From NCBI GenBank assembly GCA_934691725.1, contig CAKUTF010000010.1, forward strand, positions 11,109 to 75,108: 64,000 bases of DNA. Reading direction: 5' to 3'. The notes under the pieces are model-generated. The model was not told where the DNA came from. It ran no database searches and saw only the letters and a program-made list of their open reading frames with translations. How positions within the stretch are numbered: the stretch's first letter is position 1; each line of letters opens with the position of its first letter. Both the position numbers and the translations under genes were made by a program. This DNA comes from an uncultured Fibrobacter sp. (GTDB lineage Bacteria > Fibrobacterota > Fibrobacteria > Fibrobacterales > Fibrobacteraceae). Positions 59,613 through 64,000 of the stretch are shown one piece after another.

Positions 59613-60988
59613 ATGATGAAAAAGTTGTTTTTATGCGTATTCATTGTTTCTGCATATTCTTGGTCCATTCCGAAACCGATGGAGTCTCTAGAACATTACA
59701 ACGTTTTGATGATTCATGGAGCTTACGGTTCGGATAAAGGAATTAAAACTAATGCAAGATTGGCAGAGGCTGATTTAACGGCGGACTTTTTAGGTGAGGC
59801 GACTCTCGGCTCTTATGCCTCCGACAATCGAATTACAAAGTGGATTGGTGCAAAAATTTTTGAAGAAACTGATATCGGAGATAAACGTAATCCTTCGAAT
59901 TCCTATATTTACAATTGGCGGTCTTTCACCAATCCAGCAAATAGTTCAATCAATAATGCTTATGAACTTGGCTACAGAAGCTGGAACAAGAACGGCAAAT
60001 TCGGAAGACGACGCGCTTTGTTTGAAGAAGCGCAGGAAGTAAAGGCCGTGTGGTATGATATTGGGCAAGATTCCACGCACTTTGGACAAGACGCTCTTCA
60101 GATCATCCGCCAAAATCCAGACCTTTACCGACAGCTCGCGTCCCGCTACATCCTTGTCTGCCACAGCATGGGCGGCGTGGTGGCCCGCGAATACGTGCAG
60201 GGCGACTTCTACAACGGCGACGTCGATAAAATCATCACGCTGGATTCCCCTCACGAGGGGACTGGCGCGCTGAACATGCAGATATACAAGGAGGCTCGCG
60301 GCTGGACGGATGAAAAAGCCCGGGACATATTGCTGAAGGCTACGGCATCCATGGCGGCGACCGGCATACTGCTCGGTGTGATGGGAATGGATCCGGTCAC
60401 GGTCGAGGCGGGCATATGCATCACCCTGTTTTCTTCCGTAATTGCCGGCGGGGCGAGCGTCCCCCTGACGAGGATTTTTTCCACGGAAAGGTACTACAGG
60501 GACGACCCTCTGGTCGGCTATGTCGATCCGTACCGGACAGGGTTCGGGACGATCGACTCGCTGAACCGCCGTCCGTATGTGGCGGACAGCATGCCGATGG
60601 TCAGGGTCCTCGGCAGCAAGAACAGCATGACGTTCGGCGACCCGACCCATGTGGATTACGGCCTGCTGGGCTCCCTTTACCTGGAAACTTTTCGCTGCCG
60701 TTCATCAATCTCATGGGGCAGCTGGGAGGAAACGGCGACGCCTCCACGGTCTATGTGAACGCCATGACGGCGGGGATTGCAGGGATTGTCGGGATACCCC
60801 TCATGGAGCAGGGGAGTTCGCTCGTTACGGAATCCTCCGGGTTGGGAAAACACGTCGCGGTCTTAAACGACCGGAACGTGGATGTCCGAAAAAGGCAGTT
60901 CAACGCGGCGGTCCAGGCGAAAGGGGGCGACGGCGACTTTGCGGCGTCCATGGGAGTCGCTTCGGGGGCGGTACTCGCCCTTGATTGA
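59613..60988 (+). pseudogene. hydrolase H2, frameshifted and 3'-truncated
   Basis: A secreted alpha/beta hydrolase like H3: signal MMKKLFLCVFIVSAYSWS, then PKPMESLEHYNVLMIHGAYG. The elbow reads VCHSMGG, with Cys where H1 and H3 have Gly before HSMGG. The frame runs to SLYLETFRC (stop 60758); homology to H3 continues in another frame (FSLPFINLMGQLGGNG, then VYVNAMTAGIAGIVGIPLME) to 60988, then ends. A 150-bp stretch from about 60119 is almost identical to H3 at about 62509. Composition changes from AT-rich to GC-rich at that point. Confidence 0.72.
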
Positions 60989-61056
60989 ACAAGGTTGGAG
61001 TTTGCTGCTAAAATAAATATTATTTTTTTGTAAAACAATATGACGGAAAATAGGGT

Positions 61057-61950
61057 ATGAAAATTTTGTTGAAGAAATTTGGCAAAGCAAGAATACTTGT
61101 TGTCGCAACCGCATTACTTGCTTGCGCATGCATGTGGGGGTGCTCTGAATATCGGGTTAGCTGGAATGATGGGTTTTCGGGAGCGAAAATAGTTGGCTTT
61201 GTAGATGATTCTCTTGTTATGGTTGGAAGCTATCAGTTAAGAACGGAGTCCCACGAAGGAACCTTTGAACCTTATTGGGATGTCATCGAGTCTGGACACG
61301 AACGTTTATGTGTTTACAATTATCGTGTGCAAGAGAATGGTCCGCGGTGGTGCGACACTCTTGGTGAATATAACATGACGAACGCTTTTTGTGGGCAAAT
61401 AACGGATTCGATTGTTTGGGGCGGAGACATGCCTAATTCGATTAGGTTGTGGAAAGTTGGGGAAACGCAACATCAAATCAAGCTGAAAAAGATAGCAGAA
61501 GGGTGTGCGGGAGAATTTGGAATTACCTCGGTGAAACAGTGGCTTGATGGCAGGTTTATTGCCCGTGGTGATAATTCCCTGAATATGAGTGGTTATGGAT
61601 GCCAGTATGCTGTTTTGGATACGATAGAGAGAACGTTAACTTACAAGCGTTTGGACAAAAATTTGGAATGGATTGAAAAATGTAATGATGTGCGGGCATG
61701 GGGTGATGATGTGTATTGTGTAATTCTTGATGGTGAAGGAGAAAAAAGTATTGTTTTAAAGAATGAAAACGATACGATTCCTGCTCCTCGAAAATTTGCA
61801 ATTGGAGGCTTTTGGGGCGATATGATTAAACTGAGTGGAAATATCTGTAACATAAATAATTGTAAAATTACCTGTTCTGATGTAATATGGTATGGTAATG
61901 GAGATGGATTGAAATTTTATCAAAACAATGAGTTAATGGTTGAATTCTAA
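61057..61950 (+). CDS. lipoprotein X3 of the tandem array
   Basis: An intact 297-residue lipoprotein (signal ending CMWGC) of the same family as X1 and X2: GFVDDSLVMV, NYRVQENGPRWCDTL, GCQYAVLDTIERTLTYKRL, EWIEKCNDVRAWG. It has several Cys in the mature part (up to about 8), so disulfides are likely in the periplasm. It sits 17 bases before hydrolase H3, the only full-length hydrolase, so X3-H3 is probably the functional pair. Role unknown. Confidence 0.7.
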   Translation: MKILLKKFGKARILVVATALLACACMWGCSEYRVSWNDGFSGAKIVGFVDDSLVMVGSYQLRTESHEGTFEPYWDVIESGHERLCVYNYRVQENGPRWCDTLGEYNMTNAFCGQITDSIVWGGDMPNSIRLWKVGETQHQIKLKKIAEGCAGEFGITSVKQWLDGRFIARGDNSLNMSGYGCQYAVLDTIERTLTYKRLDKNLEWIEKCNDVRAWGDDVYCVILDGEGEKSIVLKNENDTIPAPRKFAIGGFWGDMIKLSGNICNINNCKITCSDVIWYGNGDGLKFYQNNELMVEF

Positions 61951-61967
61951 TTTTAAATAGGATAAAT

Positions 61968-64000
61968 ATGAGAAAATTTATAATTGTGTTGTTTACTGCG
62001 GTGAATGTGGTTTGGAGCATCCCAAAGCCGATGGAATCCATTGAAAATTACAACGTGATGTTGATTCATGGTGCGTATGGTAAAGAAAAAGGATTCCTTA
62101 ATATAACGGATACCACGAAGATTAAGGAGGCTTACTTTGCAACAAATGCCTTAGATAACGGTGCGGCCTTAGGGCGATATCATGAAAATCCTGATGACAA
62201 ATCTCGATTGTTGCATTGGCTTACGACAAAAGTTTTCGAAGAACCGGAAATGGATCCGGCAGATGTTCATCCCAAGTATTCCTATGTTTACCAGTGGCGT
62301 TCTTTTTCTAATCCTGCAAACAGTTCTTATAGTAATGCCTTTGAACTCGGCGACAGGACGTGGTATATGCCTGCAACTAGATATGCACATCGCCGAGCAA
62401 TGATGGAAGAAGCGCAGGAAGTTAAGGCGTTTTTTAAGGTTTCAAAAAACGGAAAAGATTCTTTATATGTTGGTCAAATAGCACTAGATTCCATTCGTAA
62501 AAATCCCGACCTTTACCGACAGCTCGCGTCCCGCTACATCCTTGTCGGCCACAGCATGGGCGGCGTGGTGGCGAGGGAATACGTGCAGGGCGATTTCTAC
62601 AACGGCGACGTGGACAAAATCATCACGCTGGATTCCCCTCACGAGGGGACGGGCGCGCTGAACATGCAGATGGGCATGCTCGACGCACGGGAAAAAGGCG
62701 GCAAAACGATATCCCAAACCATAGCCTTGACGGGAACCCTGGGTATAACGCTGGCCATTTTCACGGACCGCAAGGCCGCCGTGACGGGAGTGTTCCTGTT
62801 GGCCGCGGCATTGAACGGCTTAAACCTCGGCGTCGATTTTTTGGTGTCCCTGGGGCTCGAAGACTACGAAACTTCGGATTCGCTTGTATGCTATGTGGAT
62901 CCGGAATCGTCCGGATGCCGAAACATTGTCGCTCTGCAAAACACCCCTTATGTCGCCGATTCGATGCCCATGTTTCGGTTGCTGGCTGGCGAAAACAGCA
63001 TGACATTCACCGATCCCCGCTTAAAGTGGCGGAACACCTTGAGTTATTTTATCCCGGACGCCTTGACGGTTCCTGTTGCGAATCTTGTGGAACAGGCGTC
63101 TGGCGGAGGAAGCTTTTCAGTAAACCATGTAAACGCTACAACCGGTCTTGTGTTGGGAATTTTTGGGGGAATAAACCTTCAGAAACATGGTTCTTCGCTT
63201 GTGGAAACTTCCAATGGCCTTGGGAAAAATACAGGTCTGCTTACCGAAGGCTTTGTCGATGTGAAACGCAAAACATTCGATGCCGCCTACCATGCGGGCA
63301 AAGAGGATTTGACCACATGGAATACGGGACTTCTTGGCTACGAGGCCGCCTTTGTCGCGGCTTCGTTTATCCCGTATGAACCGGTAAAACTCGCGGCCAA
63401 GGCCGCCATCGGGAGCGTGACAGCCAGGATGCTGGCGGCTGCGATGATCCCTGCAGCGTATGCCGGGATTAAGGATCTGTCCGAATCCCACCAAATGCCC
63501 CTTTACGCAAAGCATGTTGGAAAATGGTATTCCGGCGAAAACGCGTTCTCGTCGCTTGGGAAAGGCCCTTCCTCATACACCCCCTACCTGATGGAAGACT
63601 TCCTCTACGAGCGCCCGTTCGTGAACCTCCTGCTGGGGGACATCCACACTCTGGACACGCTTTCGAAGATGGATTCGGCTGCGCGCGAAGGCTCCTCGCT
63701 GAACCGGAACTGCTACTACCTCGGCGACCGGGACTCGGCGGAGTGCGCCGTGGGTCTTTTCTCGAAATCTGCCGATTTGACTTCTACGCAAAAAGTACAG
63801 AAAGTGTCCTCGCTTACGCCTCTCCGTTTCAAGTCGGAGTCGGACTGGTCGAAGATGGGGGTTAAGGTGGACCGCTGGGAGCGCGTTGACGGGCTGACAC
63901 CGGACGGACGGCTTGCAAAAAAATCCGTCCCGGTCCGCCATGTGGAGCGCTACGAGGCCCCCGCGATTACTGTCGATGACTGGATTGAAAAGTACTCGTT
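61968..64000 (+). CDS. secreted alpha/beta hydrolase H3 with long C-terminal region (partial at window end)
   Basis: The frame opens at ATG 61968 (AGGAT a few bases upstream) and stays open to the right edge, at least 677 residues. A signal peptide (MRKFIIVLFTAVNVVWS-like) leads to PKPMESIENYNVMLIHGAYG. The Ser nucleophile lies in VGHSMGGVVAREY near residue 195, followed by TLDSPHEGTGALNMQ, as in PGAP1/lipase-like enzymes. Later parts hold hydrophobic stretches (LTGTLGITLAIFTDRKAAV) and a long unknown region. Composition changes from AT-rich to GC-rich at about 62500. Substrate unknown; an ester or lipid is likely from the fold. Confidence 0.8.
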   Translation, partial: MRKFIIVLFTAVNVVWSIPKPMESIENYNVMLIHGAYGKEKGFLNITDTTKIKEAYFATNALDNGAALGRYHENPDDKSRLLHWLTTKVFEEPEMDPADVHPKYSYVYQWRSFSNPANSSYSNAFELGDRTWYMPATRYAHRRAMMEEAQEVKAFFKVSKNGKDSLYVGQIALDSIRKNPDLYRQLASRYILVGHSMGGVVAREYVQGDFYNGDVDKIITLDSPHEGTGALNMQMGMLDAREKGGKTISQTIALTGTLGITLAIFTDRKAAVTGVFLLAAALNGLNLGVDFLVSLGLEDYETSDSLVCYVDPESSGCRNIVALQNTPYVADSMPMFRLLAGENSMTFTDPRLKWRNTLSYFIPDALTVPVANLVEQASGGGSFSVNHVNATTGLVLGIFGGINLQKHGSSLVETSNGLGKNTGLLTEGFVDVKRKTFDAAYHAGKEDLTTWNTGLLGYEAAFVAASFIPYEPVKLAAKAAIGSVTARMLAAAMIPAAYAGIKDLSESHQMPLYAKHVGKWYSGENAFSSLGKGPSSYTPYLMEDFLYERPFVNLLLGDIHTLDTLSKMDSAAREGSSLNRNCYYLGDRDSAECAVGLFSKSADLTSTQKVQKVSSLTPLRFKSESDWSKMGVKVDRWERVDGLTPDGRLAKKSVPVRHVERYEAPAITVDDWIEKYS

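Noticed and set aside
1..64000. tRNA, rRNA and CRISPR arrays
   Set aside because: I scanned by eye and saw no tRNA-like TPsiC/anticodon patterns, rRNA sequence or regularly spaced repeats; a covariance-model scan would be decisive.

Overview
The window looks like a chromosome segment from a Fibrobacter-type bacterium (Fibrobacterota). The clues are a secreted GH5 cellulase lipoprotein with long Ser/Glu linkers, two secreted FGE-like paralogs, a short primary-type sigma factor, many lipoproteins and OM barrel proteins, and moderate GC in the housekeeping parts with AT-rich accessory islands. I see no tRNA, rRNA, CRISPR array or intact insertion sequence.

Layout. 1-2.7 kb: zinc-ribbon protein, adenine phosphoribosyltransferase and a purine permease. 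2.8-10.3 kb: secreted or surface genes (beta-helix protein, metalloprotease lipoprotein, two FGE-like proteins). 10.4-17 kb: an OM barrel/IscR-like/Rrf2 operon, an LpoB pair, a methyltransferase, a frameshifted CAT-like gene, an AlkD-like protein and a basic protein. 17.2-26 kb: alpha-glucan enzymes, a SecD-SecF fusion, CorA and a ClC channel. 26.3-36.2 kb: an AT-rich accessory island. 36.4-54 kb: BatD/BatE-like genes, ABC ATPase, CrcB, Mrp/DUF971, sigma factor, TPR proteins, PrmC/RF1, NERD protein, FadL-like porin and TcdA. 54-56 kb: the GH5 cellulase. 56.2-64 kb: a decayed tandem array of lipoprotein/secreted-hydrolase pairs that runs off the right edge.

The most notable system is at 29.3-34.7 kb. 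One complete type IV pilin gene (33610-34146) with promoter, leader and hydrophobic helix is surrounded by four pilin cassettes that lack promoter, leader and N-terminal helix (two on +, two on -). All five variable regions begin at exactly the same 22-bp sequence, which is identical at every synonymous position except one C/T, and homology stops abruptly upstream of it. All cassettes keep open frames although neighbouring toxin-antitoxin genes are decayed, and each carries its own different terminator. Recombination in the 22-bp core always gives an in-frame pilin. This is the architecture of a pilin-variation system: either pilE/pilS-like gene conversion or a shufflon-like set of invertible segments. 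Toxin-antitoxin-type modules, intact and decayed, separate the cassettes and may stabilise the array. No recombinase gene is visible in the window.

Other themes: four copies of a dispersed intergenic repeat carrying GACGTC motifs and a GC-rich hairpin, and several frameshifts at homopolymers (2821-2828, about 27640, about 59140), which could be phase variation, decay or sequencing error.
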